Shown: piece by piece, positions 48,601-59,545 of the stretch
Numbering within the stretch: position 1 is the first letter of the stretch
Layout of the letters: every line of letters starts with the position of its first letter
NCBI GenBank assembly: GCA_024516155.1
Contig: JAJJXM010000007.1
Location: 434,001-498,000 of the forward strand
From: Pyronema omphalodes
Taxonomy: Eukaryota; Ascomycota; Pezizomycetes; Pezizales; Pyronemataceae
Direction of reading: 5' to 3'
DNA length: 64,000 nt
Translations under genes and position numbers: made by a program
The notes under the pieces: model-generated
Told to the model about the DNA's origin: nothing
Database searches by the model: none
What the model saw: only the letters and a program-made list of their open reading frames with translations

Positions 48601-49039
48601 ACAGGCTGCCGAGACTGAGGCCATCGTTGATGTTCCAACCGTCGATCCTGTCTCAGAGGAAGTTTCGGTACCTGAAGCAGTAACGCCAGCGCCCAAAAAG
48701 CGTTCCAACACAGGCCGTGGCCGTAAGAAGAAAGAACCCACCCCACCACCCGAGCCTGAACCCGAGCCAGAAGCAATCAAAGAATCCACCCCCGAGCCGG
48801 AAAAATCAACAACCGAGAAATCATTCTCCACTGCGCGGGAATCTACAGTTAGTAAGAAAGATGAAGCAGATGAAGAACCCAGGACACCAGCCCCAGACTC
48901 GCCATCGAAGAAGAAGGCATCGAAACCAACGCATTCGCCGATTAAGAGAAGTGCAAAGGTGCCGTTTAGAGTGGGACTTAGTAAAAGAGCTAGGATTGAA
49001 CCGTTGTTGACGATTAGACGGCCGACCAAACCGGCGTGA
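45683..49039 (+). CDS. Large disordered nuclear protein with a UIM-like motif and AT-hook-like basic clusters
   Basis: Two exons, 45683-45965 and 46062-49039, with intron 45966-46061 ending at GCTGACAG; 3261 nt (1086 residues). Mostly Pro/Ser/Glu/Lys-rich disorder with many basic clusters suited to nuclear import (KKRSVSSAILEAARKKRRAL, PKRKRD). The segment DLAAAIEASLAE fits a ubiquitin-interacting motif. Repeated PKKKGRT motifs and KKRSNTGRGRKKKEP are AT-hook-like. The C-terminus is conserved-looking: KVPFRVGLSKRARIEPLLTI. I do not recognise an orthologue. A role in chromatin or the DNA-damage response would fit the motifs but is inference. Confidence 0.75.
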
Positions 49040-50410
49040 GGAAACGAAAAGGGGATGAAGCAGTGATGAAGCGGTGATTGGAAAGTGATGACAAAATGAT
49101 GATGAATGAAAATGAGCATGGCAATGAGGCGTTTTATATTTACGATTTACTTTTTTTTGTTTAGGATTTTTTTTACTTGGGATTTGGGATTTGGGATTTG
49201 GGATTTGAGATTGCTAGTTGGTGGAGTTTGGGATCATCTATTTATTTTTATTGGACAAAATGGCGTTTTCGTAGGGTTTGATGGTGGGAGGGAGGGAGGG
49301 TGGGAGGGAGGGAGGGAGGGAGGGAGGGTTTATGGGGAGGAGATTTTATTGTTAGCCAATTTCGTAATACAGAGATTTTTACTCATCTTGAAGGAAAAAA
49401 CAATGAAGATCCTAAAACCGATTGGCTAGGTGTTGCTGGCGGAGGAAGAGAAGATTTTATGACTTATCCTGATTTTTGAACTTTGTCCGTAGCTGCGCAG
49501 CGCCCAGTACTGGAACAATGCTATGATAAGTCCAAGAACATCAAAGTATCCCCATCGTCGATATAGTTGATACACTGGACTTGAAGCATTAGAATAGTAA
49601 AAGCAGGACCTAGTTCCTCCCTGGTTAATATGGCAATAACAATACATAACAAATATTTTCAAGTTGATGATTTTTCATTCCTCTTATTCCTTTGATTCCT
49701 TTGATTCCTTTGATTCCTCTCCTAACTTCCGACCCCCGAGTTATCATCGTTTCACTATATCTTTTTTAGTTTTCTAAGTCCTTTGCTTTCTTTGTAAGCT
49801 GTTAGTAATCTCGTCTATAATCTCTGATCTCTAGGTTCTGGGTTCTGGGTACTGGGTTCTGGAATGTTTTTTTTTTTGCTCTAAGTGATTCAATTTCATG
49901 CTTTGTTTCTGTTTATTGTTTATTGTTTTCTTCTGTTTCAGAAGATATAAGAAGATATAAGAAGATATAAGAAGATATAAGAAGATATAAGAAGATATAA
50001 GAAGATATAAGAAGATATAAGAAGATATAAGAAGATATAAGAAGATATAAGAAGATATAAGAAGATATAAGAAGATATAAGAAGATATAAGAAGATATAA
50101 GAAGATATAAGAAGATATAAGAAGATATAAGAAGATATAAGAAGATATAAGAAATTAATATTTAGTATTTAGTATTTATCCAGTATTTGTTCAGTATTTA
50201 ATATTTACTGTCTAGTATTTAATATATACTACTAACTCCATCCCCATCCCCATCCCCATCCCCATCCCCATCCCCATCTATACCCAATCCAATCCAATCC
50301 AATCCAATCCAGTCCAATCCAGTCCAATGCAGTCCAGTAACAAGTCTCGAAACGTTGGGGGGGTTTTATTTTTTTTCTTTCTTTTTTTCCTATGCGTATA
50401 TAATGTATAA
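49040..50410. other. Intergenic stretch dominated by a minisatellite
   Basis: GGGATTTGGGATTT repeats (49183-49210), GGGAGGGAGG tract (49287-49328), the 10 bp array listed separately, then CATCCC (50239-50280) and CCAAT (50286-50330) repeats downstream of ESS1. No gene. Confidence 0.6.
49941..50150 (+). repeat. 10 bp minisatellite GAAGATATAA, 21 perfect copies
   Basis: The unit repeats without a single change for 210 bp, then decays to GAAATTAATA. Perfect identity implies very recent expansion or strong homogenisation. Confidence 0.97.
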
Positions 50411-52023
50411 TTATTCTAATCTATATTTACCCCATATTTCGTTAACATATATCCCCATATAACCCCCAAAATCCCCCCCAAAATCCCCCACTACCCTCCC
50501 CTCCCCCCCCCCCCTCCCCAAAAAAAACCCAGCACCAGCAGCAAAAAATCAAGAAACACACCTTTCAATTAAATGCAATCCAGATACAGTTTCAACAGGT
50601 TCCGACATCTCCCCTGGTTCCAACGAAAACGCAGCGTCTTCGAATTCTCGTTGCATTTCGTTACGGCCGAACCATCCTCTATTGGGGTGGTTAGTTGATG
50701 GGGGTTTAATGTTTTTTGGAGGGGGAGGGAGGGGGGGGGGGGCAGGGAGGGGCAGAGTATCTTATGGGAATATACGAAGTGAAAAAAAAAACAGAGCAAA
50801 AAAAAAAAACCAGGAAGACCTACAAATCCCCCCTCCTTCTAGCAGAGGAGCAATCACTTTCAGTAACCGCCAAATCGCCCAAACTCATTTCACCAGCTCG
50901 AATGCGTTGTTCGAACTGTAAGATCAAATGATTCGCTTCGGACCGAGAACGTGTAATCTCCGCCTACGGAAATCAGCTTTAGTTTCTTTTTTATAGTTCC
51001 TGCATAGTTGCTTTGTATGTGTGTGGTTCCGTTTCCCTAAACCCTTTTTTTATTTTTCTTTGTATGTAGTTCCTTTTCTTTTTCTGTTTTGGTATAGTGG
51101 GATTCTTGGATTCCACCGTGCACTGGAGGGCTTCTAGATCCTTTTTTCTTCTTTTCTTTTCTTTTTCTTTGCTTTTTGAACTATTGGAGATTGGGAATTG
51201 GAGATTGGGAATTGGGAACTGGGGAGTTGCGCCTAGCTTCTAGTTGTGCCCACGGGATTATATGTTCAGGTCCCCTAGAGGAGAGCTTGCGCTTTTGAAG
51301 GGTTGGGATAAGCTTCCACTGTCTTGAACAGTCTTTGGCAGTCTTTGACAGCCTTTGACAGCTTTTGACAGTCTTTTGATAACCTTCAGCAGCCTTCAGA
51401 AGCTTTCAGCGACCTTCAGCAGCTTTCAGCAAGCTCCCCTCGGTTCCCATCGCACATCACCGCTTGTACCTGAGCTACACCTGTCCGTGCGCTCACCCTC
51501 CCACCCCTCTCCTACCACCCAGCACCCAGCACGCACCACGCAGCACGCAGCACCCACAGTCCGCCGCCATCAAGGCAAACAAGTTACGTTTACTCACCTC
51601 CTTCCAACTACTCGCTCTCCTTGACATTCTATGTTTAACCAGTAAATGAGCACACCTTATCCTTCCCTCCCGTCTAAGTTCATCCCCATTTTCATCCGTC
51701 GGTAATGGTCCCGGTAGCGAATAATTCGCAGCCATAAAATGCTTCAGGATCTCGTGATCGCTTTCTCGTGGTGGCTCCCATTGTGACGTGTTGGTGCGCG
51801 GATAATAGTAGTAGGGGAGTACCTTGGACGTGCTGTATTTTACTACCCAACCTGTGGGTAGACCGGTTGTAGGGTTTAAGGATGGGGAGGAGGTTGAGGT
51901 GGAAGACTATTCGACGGAGAAAACGATAGAGAGCTTTACTTCAGCTTGGATGTTTGTCTCGAGATGTGTGAAGAAGGGGAAAGGAGAAGGAGAAGGGGTT
52001 GCTGGAGCTTATAGGCGTACCAT
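50411..52023 (-). CDS. ESS1: Parvulin-type peptidyl-prolyl isomerase with WW domain (Ess1/Pin1)
   Basis: Exons 51906-51598, 50963-50824, 50678-50562 and a 10 nt last exon 50420-50411, with a proposed first exon that is only the ATG (52023-52021); 579 nt, 192 residues. The WW domain reads GLPTGWVVKYSTSKVLPYYY and TSQWEPP. The isomerase domain reads IRCAHLLVKHRMSRRASSWK, then EITRSRSEANHL, TESDCSSARRRGDLGWFGRNE and the end SGLHLIERLE. The active-site Cys (SDCSS) and both histidine motifs (AHLLVKH, GLHLI) are present. Ess1 isomerises pSer/pThr-Pro bonds, notably in the RNA polymerase II CTD. The intron at 51597-50964 is 634 bp, unusual here, yet the joined sequence matches Pin1 with no gap. The start exon is the least certain part. 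Confidence 0.9.
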
Positions 52024-53278
52024 GATGTGATGATGACTATGACTATGACTATGACTATGACTATGATGATGATGATGTGATGTGATGTGCGTTTGTTTTT
52101 TTTTTGGGTCCTTTCTTGCACTTGGAACCTTTTTTTTCCGTGAATGTGAATTGATCTTTAAAATGGATTCTTCGTTAGATTCCCGTCTTAGTGAGTTTGT
52201 TCGGGTGCTGCTGGACTGGTCTGGGGAAGCGGGGCGGCTAGACTGGATGCTGGTGTTTGGGGGGGGATGTCGGCGTGAACTGGTATCGGCGTGGACTGGT
52301 GTCGGGATGGTGCTGACTGGATTGACTTGTATCGGGATTCTGCTGACAGCAGCCTTTCTGTCGGGTGGGCTGGTGTCGAGTGAGCTGCTGTTCGGATGAT
52401 ACAGTTACATACTGACTTTCCTGGCTGGCTGGCTGGCTGGCTGTCCACCACAAAAGACACATGACATAGATACTGGTAGATAGAGAGGTCCTAAATTCAT
52501 ATTTATTACGATATAAAATTAAAATATTTTCATAATTGAATTGATTTCTCATTCACTGATCACGCTCTTCTCTCACTCTCCCTGTCCATCATCGTGATAT
52601 ACCCGTGATCTTGCACATATCCCTACTTAGTTTATTCTAGCATCGCCTTTTCTTGTGTCATCCCTCCTCCTAGCTTAGAGTAGCATTGTCATCCCACTGC
52701 CCTCCCCCCCCCCCCCCCACTCTCCCCCCCCAAGCAGCCAAACCGTTCAGTTACCAACATAAGCAGGCAACGGGTAACGGTCAAGGTCCACACTCATCTG
52801 TTTCCCCCTTCCCCTCTTCAAAGCCTCCCCCACCACGCTCCAAAAGTCGCTCAAGTCGCTGAACGTCGCTGAAAGTCGCCACGAAAGCACCACTCGCCAA
52901 CCTACCGTCAGAACAAGCCATCGCATCGAGCCGAGCATCGAATAAGCGAGCATCCGCAACCCCAAACCTGCAACTTACCCACATACATACCAAGCCGAAG
53001 AAGCACAGAAAGGCAGCATCGCATGTCTTGAGCAACTACTACTACACCATCTACCCACCAGAAACCCAACCTACCGATATATTTGATTTGCGAAACAGTT
53101 GAAACAACATTTAGAATCTATACATCCGACATCCTCAGTTAGATAACAGAGAGGAAATCAGTTCTATTTCACCAACCATCTCGGTCGCGACAGTTAAATC
53201 ACAAAGCTACAAGCTACCATCGTACTGAACAACGAAAACACAAGATAGAGTAAAGATACAACATATACGCCAACGGCA
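52024..53278. other. Intergenic stretch between divergent ESS1 and the ArfGAP gene
   Basis: GACTAT repeats (52034-52065), GGCTGGCTGG (52423-52442) and a C13 run (52706-52718). A 78-residue frame at 52163-52399 with one hydrophobic stretch is not supported by any family. The last 250 bases look like a promoter and leader. Confidence 0.4.
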
Positions 53279-56200
53279 ATGGGAAACGTTTCGGGGAGGT
53301 TGGATGATGGCGCTTTCATGTACCTGCGCGATCAGTGGAGGCGTATGCACCCCAGATTCCGCTGCTTACTGCTTTTGCTCCGTGTCGCTGCCGGAGATCC
53401 GGTTTGCGGAGCTTTACAGAGATCTTGTTAGGAAACTTGCTGACGAATACTAGTGTCAATTGCCGCGATCACCGTCACGAATTCAAATGGAAGGACACTA
53501 ATGAAGATTTCGCCAAATGCATTTCCGTGTACTAAGATGTCGGCGAGGAAGGAACTGGGGGAGGAGGGGATGATTGAGTTTGTGCAGGTGCGTGTGTGGA
53601 TCTCATCTTACACCTTGCTGGATTTTGTCCGAAATTGTCAAGCTCGCTAGCTGCTGGTTACCGAGAGCGGAGTGGAAAGGTTGGGAAAGTTGAAAAGCTG
53701 ACAGAAATAGGACCCCGATCCAAATTCAGGCATACAGTTTTTATTGAAGCTTCCCGCCGAAGACGAGCTACATCTTACCTTTACCTTCATAATGCGACGG
53801 AAAGAAGATCCCGCAACAGGAGCTCCGGCCGCCCCTACTACTATTAATGGTCTTACCTTCATCACCGCTTCAAACTCGAGAGAAATTGAAAACTTGGTCA
53901 CTAGAGAATTCCACGCAGATCCCAATCTCCATAAAAACCCCAATGTTAACCTCGTCGGGGATGGGAACTATACTACGGATGTGTCGAGCGCGGTGCAATT
54001 TGAGTATACATGGAGGTGGCGGCCACCCGCTGAAGACCGGTTAGGGGTGGGGTGGAGGAATACTTGCAGTGTAGGTTTTGGCGGAAACTTGCGGAATAGG
54101 AAAAAAAAGGCTGATCTATTTTTGCAGTTTGTGGAATATGACCAGAGAGCGCATAAACTTATGCCGTTGGCGCAGTTTTCATTTTGGGTTCCACGTAAGG
54201 AGTCTTCGGGAATGTTACAAGGGAATAGGAAGCTGACATAGCTAATAGGTCCCTCACGGATGTGGCCTCCATCACCAGGAATAGGTCCGGGAGATCTTCT
54301 CTCAAGCCCTCCGCCGAAACTACGAGTCAGCCCAAGTAGGAATAATGACGGCGATCAAACCGACGGCGAGCTACCTTCTCCGACTACATTGGAATTTGAC
54401 GGCCCGGGATTGGAATACACAATGACAAACGTACCGGCGGTAAAGGTTGATAACTGCCCGAGACCTGCGGAGAGTGCTATTGGAGACGATGGCCCATTAT
54501 TCAGAGCAACGATAAAGAGCTTGGAACAGAAAACAAGCAACTTACGGACAAAGATGAAGAAAGTTCTCAAACGTGCAGAACAGGCCAGACAGGCTCAGAT
54601 TGTTTGCAATGACGCTTTTTCGGCGTTTATGGAGAGTTTGAGGGACGCTTCTACATCTGGACACGCTCCGGGAATTCAGCCTGCGCTCGACCACTATTTT
54701 GAACGGACTTATCGTGAGATTTTGACATTTGAGAAGAATAACGAACTTAATTTGCAGAAACTTATCATCGACCCTCTTACCAAGCTGTATCATATGGATC
54801 TCAAACAAGCGGAATCAAAGAAACGGGATTTCGAAGAAGAGAGTCGGGATTATTACAACTATGTCAGCCGGTATCTCGGAATCAGGAACGACCCCAGCAA
54901 AGAAAAGAAGAAGATTGAATCCGAAACGAAATATCAAACCAAACGCAAAAATTTTGAACTAAAACGTTTCGATTACTCAACCTTTATGCAGGATCTTCAC
55001 GGCGGTAGAAAAGAACAAGAAGTATTGGCACAGCTCACAAAGTATGCCGATGCACAGGCTCGCGGTTTCCTAAACACCGCTAAGAAGGTCCAGGAACTGT
55101 TGCCGGAATTGGAAGCACTGGATTACGAGGTTAAAGAAACTGCTAAGGAGTTCCAGTTGCAGAGAACGGAACGCGAAGAGCGAAGACGTCTATTGGAGAA
55201 GAATAATCAGCAATATGTCGAACCGGAATCAGTGCCATCTTTTATCCCACCAACTACGCCAAATGCCTCAGCACCAACTAGTAGCGATATCCTAGGTTTC
55301 AATCATAATACCGGCTTTGAGAGATTGGGAATGGGAACTAGCAGTGTCCGTGCCGTTTCCTCCGGAAGCGAGGGAGTTCCAGAGGGTCTTATGTCACCAG
55401 TCCAAGCTGGAAAATCCGGCTCTGGATCTCTCAAATACCGTGGCTATGGCGAAAACACAGTCGACAAAGAGACCGAGCGGCGTAAGGAGGGATTATTATG
55501 GGCACTCAGCAGGCCAGGATCTCACGTCGATCCAAAGGGTCTCAATAAACAAGCTTGGCATAAATACTGGGTTGTTTTAGCTGGTGGACAACTTTGCGAA
55601 TACACCAACTGGAAACAAAAACTCGGTCTTCATAATGATCCTATTAACCTCAAAATGGCTTCAGTAAGAGAAGCACGTAATTCCGAACGCAGATTCTGTT
55701 TCGAGGTTGTTACTCCTCAGTATAAGAGAGTTTACCAGGCTACATCAGAGGAGGATATGAATAACTGGATTTCCTCCATCAACAACGCTGTCAAGAGTAC
55801 CATCGAGAGTGGTGGATCCATAAAGAACTTTGATGTTACGCCTATTAGTAATGAAACTGAAGTCAGCGCTCTGAAAAATATCCCTTCGGCTTTGACGGGA
55901 AAGAGTAGCCACAGGGATCATCATGCTTCTTCCTCAGCACCGGTTGGAAACAGCCAGGCGGGCGTATACAGACGTACGACTGTTGGTGCAAGACCGGGAC
56001 CGCAGAGAAGGAATAGCTCGAATTTTAACGATGATCCTGAGAAATTACTGCAGATGGTTAGGGATTCGGATCCAAGCAATAGCAGTTGTGCGGATTGTGG
56101 AAGCCAGGTCAAGACGGAGTGGGTTTCTATTAATCTGGGTATCGTATTGTGTATTGGTATGTTTCTCCGGGGTTCATGGCCTATCACTCATTTAACTTTA

Positions 56201-57416
56201 CCTCGCCGAATGACCCGAATGATTACTGACTGCAGTAGAATGTTCCGGCCTCCACCGTTCTCTTGGTACTCACATCTCCAAAGTCCGCTCCCTCACCCTA
56301 GATGTAACTAGCTTCACTCCCGACCTTGTCGACCTCCTCACATCAATCGGAAACGCCAAGTCCAACAGCGTCTGGGAATCCCGCCTCGACCCCTCCACTC
56401 GGCCCAACGCGCAATCCAGCCGTGAAAGCCGTCTAAAGTTTATCACGGCAAAATACGTCAACCGCTCCTTCGTTGCACCCCTTAGCCCAACTTTATCAGT
56501 CCACGCCACAGCAGATGAACTTCTCCTCGATGCTGCTAGAAAAAACAACCTACAGAGCGCTGTTTACGCCCTAGCATTACAAGCGAACCCGAATTGTGTT
56601 GATCCAGTTAATGGGACCCATGTTGCAGTGTTAGCACTAGCAGCAGCAGATCCCCCCAGGAGTATTCCAGCGGCACCTGCAGTTCCAACAACCCCAGCTG
56701 TAGTCGTTGTCCAACAGCCTCATCCCATATCCCCCGGCAGTCCAGGTTCCCCTCGGAGCCCATTAAGTGATCCCATCGCCATTATTCCCAATTCCTCCTC
56801 CGCTGGACACCATTCCACCTCCTCCATATCCGGCTCCACAATCTCCGAGGACACATTAGCACCACCCGGAAGCTTACCCAATAGTTCCTTCATGACCTCC
56901 AGCTCCAGTAATACCAATACATCTGGCACCACACCAGCAGCACAAACAACCTTTGCACTAGCGGAATTGATTGTTCAAAACGGTGGTGAACTCCCAATGG
57001 GTCAAATTAGTATCCCTCTGTCAATGGCAGCCAGAAATTACGTCGCCCATAAAGTCTCCAAGCGTCTACAGCAACAATCACCAGCCCCTAGTCGCGGTGC
57101 ATCAACCCACGAGAGCTCACGACGCTTAGAAGCCGGATTCATGGCGAACAGCATTGGAGGATTCGGCAGTGGCAGTGGTATTACCAGTGGTCTTAGTAGC
57201 AACAACAGTAACAACATTACATCCGGATTAACAGGAGCAGGGGGTATATCACCAGCAGGAGGAAATGGGATTCCAGTAGCAGCAACACAACCGGGAACAA
57301 TTATAACAGAAGGATTTGGAAATTCTATAACTTCTAATACTTCCTCGGGAAAAGATAAGAGTAAACGTATCTCGTCCGGTGCTAGACTTCATAGATCCCC
57401 AATCCTTGAAAGGTGA
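53279..57416 (+). CDS. csx2: BAR-PH-ArfGAP protein (fungal Csx2/centaurin type)
   Basis: Six exons: 53279-53342, 53454-53587, 53711-54070, 54128-54194, 54249-56156 and 56239-57416, totalling 3711 nt (1236 residues). The fungal N-terminal module starts MGNVSGRLDDGAFMYLRDQW and runs through ITVTNSNGRTLMKISPNAFP and FVEYDQRAHKLMPLAQFSFW. A BAR domain lies at about residues 290-530 (RATIKSLEQKTSNLRTKMKK), a PH domain at about 620-735 (KEGLLWALSRPG, RRFCFEVVTPQYKRVYQATS) and ArfGAP from about 825 (SCADCGSQVKTEW, then LCIECSGLHRSLGTHISKVR across the last intron), with all four zinc Cys and the catalytic Arg. Such proteins turn off Arf GTPases on curved membranes in traffic and polarity. The stop is a TGA; downstream sequence may continue the protein. 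Confidence 0.92.
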
Positions 57417-58299
57417 TGGAGAGCCGTGGCTGCGGTGGGGGCGGTGAATGCATTTAGAAATTCTACGAATACGCGGAATATCGGGAATGTAAAGGGCACT
57501 GTGGCCACGATGATCGATGGGGATAAAGGTATTGGGAACAGTGCCGGTTTTAATAGGAAGGGGATGGAAGGTGGTGGTAGCGGTGGGGGAGGTGGGGGTG
57601 GGGGAGGTGGTGGTGGAGGTGGGGGAGGAGAAGGTGGTGATGGTGGTGGTGGTGGTGGTGGTGGAGGTGGAAGTGGTGGAAGTGGTGGAAGTGGTGGAAG
57701 TGGTGGAAGTGGTGGAAGTGGTGGAAGTGGTGGAAGTGGAAGTAGGGGAGGTGGAGGAGGTGGGGGTTTTGGTGGCGGTGGTGATGGAGGTTTCGGTAAT
57801 GTTGACAAAATCGACAAAACCAACAAAACCGACAAAAAACGCAAAAACAGCAAAGACTGGAGCGGGAGCGGGGGGTGGTAGTAGTGGTGGTATTGGTGGT
57901 GGTAATCCTCTCCATCTCAATACACTTCGACGAAAAGAAGGAAGTCGAGACTTGGGTCGTGATACTACTTCGAAAATTCTGGGAATCGGAATAGATTTAT
58001 CGAGAAGAGAAAATAAAAATAAATATAAAAATAAAAATGAGAAAGAGAAGGATTCGGATGGGATTTTTAGGGATACTGATAGGTTGGATAGGTTGGATAG
58101 GTTGGATAAACAGGATAAATTGGAGAGGTTGCAGGTAAAGGGAATTATACATACCAGAGGAAAAAGTGGCGATTGGATCGGTGGTGGTGGTGCTTATCCT
58201 GGTAATGAGAGGTTGGGTATTTGGGATGCTATGAAGGAGGCTAGGGAGGCTAGGGAGAAGAAGGAGAAGAAGGAGAGGAGGAGGAGTTTTATGGGGTAG
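57417..58299 (+). other. Possible C-terminal extension of the ArfGAP: Gly-rich tract and charged tail
   Basis: The frame stays open after the TGA at 57414-57416 until 57881, coding a normal-looking stretch and then GGSGGSGG repeats from GGTGGAAGT units (about 57570-57770). A 45 bp in-frame intron (57413-57457, GTGATG...TTTAG) would remove the TGA. Near 57880 the frame breaks in a G run, and another frame continues with charged sequence (EGSRDLGRDTTSKILGIGID, then LDRLDRLDK) to 58299. This may be a real lineage-specific tail, a decayed one, or 3' UTR. Confidence 0.35.
57660..57740 (+). repeat. GGTGGAAGT tandem repeat (encodes Gly-Gly-Ser)
   Basis: Repeated 9 bp units inside a longer GGT/GGA-rich tract at about 57570-57780. 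Confidence 0.85.
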
Positions 58300-58945
58300 T
58301 GGTTGGGTGGGGTGGGTAGTGGTTGGGTGGTGGGATGGCGGGGTGGCGGGGTGGTGGTTGAGTGGGGGTGGGGTTGGGGGATGGGGGGATTTAATAATGG
58401 GAACGGGGAGATAAAGTAATGTCTTTTATGCTTCATGACCTTTGATTTTTTTTTTTTCTTTGCGTTATTTTTTTTTTAGTATTTTGTAGTCTTTTCTTTA
58501 GTATTTTGTAGTCTTTTCTTCTTCTTGATTCTTTGTTACTATTTTGTTGTGTGTTTTGTTTTTTTCGATTTTTTTTCTCTGTGTTAATTTTTTGGGGCTA
58601 AAGAGGCGATGGCGGGTATTTTGTGAATTTAATTTTCTTTTTATATAAGATATATATATTATATATTATATTCTCTTTTTTTTTTCTCTTGGTGGGGTTT
58701 ATTTTTTTTTAAAATGTTTTAAAGTTGCTTTTTGAATGTGTAATCCTTTTTTTTTTCTTGTTTTTGTATTCTGTTGATTTTTATTTTTATTTGAGTTACT
58801 AATTTTTTGTTTTCTGTTTTCTGGTGATTTTTGTTTTGTTTTCTGGTGACTATTTTATTTTATTTTATTTATGGTTTCTTGTGTTTACTTTGGGTTTTTG
58901 TATATTTGATGTTTTTATATTTTGTATATTTATATATATATACAG

Positions 58946-59212
58946 ATTTGAGATTTTGAGATTTTGAGATTTTGAGATTTTGAGATTTTGAGATTTTGAG
59001 ATTTTGAGATTTTGAGATTTTGAGATTTTGAGATTTTGAGATTTTGAGATTTTGAGATTTTGAGATTTTGAGATTTTGAGATTTTGAGATTTTGAGATTT
59101 TGAGATTTTGAGATTTGAGATTTTGAGATTTTGAGATTTTGAGATTTTGAGATTTTGAGATTTTGAGATTTTGAGATTTTGAGATTTTGAGATTTTGAGA
59201 TTTTGAGATTTG
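58946..59212 (+). repeat. 10 bp minisatellite AGATTTTGAG, about 26 copies
   Basis: Near-perfect head-to-tail array; a 9 bp variant unit (AGATTTGAG) occurs at about 59113 and at both edges. Immediately preceded by (TA)n and followed within 70 bp by another array. Confidence 0.95.
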
Positions 59213-59272
59213 ATATTTGAGACTTGATATATTTATAATGGTGCTTCTTTATTTTTTCCTCCTTTCCTCTTT

Positions 59273-59438
59273 TCCTCTTTTCCTCTTTCCGTTCCTTTCC
59301 TTTCCTTTCCTTTCCTTCCTTTCCTTCCTTTCCTTTCCTTTCCTTTCCTTTCCTTTCCTTTCCTTTCCTTCCTTTCCTTTCCTTTCCTTTCCTTCCTTTC
59401 CTTTCCTTTCCTTTCCTTTCCTTCTCTTTCCTTTCCTT
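59273..59438 (+). repeat. TTTCC pentanucleotide tract
   Basis: Long run of TTTCC and TTCC units, pyrimidine on this strand. Confidence 0.95.
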
Positions 59439-59490
59439 CACAAAGGAATCAGGAATCAGGAAAGAATTTAAAAAATCGGGGATACTCATT

Positions 59491-59545
59491 GGCTGGGTGT
59501 AGTTGCTGGGTGTAGTTGCTGGGTGTAGTTGCTGGGTGTAGTTGC
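59491..59545 (+). repeat. 13 bp tandem repeat GCTGGGTGTAGTT, 4 copies
   Basis: Four exact units of GCTGGGTGTAGTT. Confidence 0.9.

Noticed and set aside
52163..52399. 78-residue frame with one hydrophobic segment
   Set aside because: Rich in CTGGTGTCGG-type local repeats, no family signal, lies in the ESS1 upstream region.
57517..57880. Val-rich frame through the GGT repeats
   Set aside because: The GTG frame of a glycine repeat; only its later part (after about 57840) looks protein-like and is discussed with the ArfGAP tail.
58869..59489. 206-codon minus-strand frame of SKSQNLKI repeats
   Set aside because: Translation of the 10 bp and 5 bp tandem repeats.
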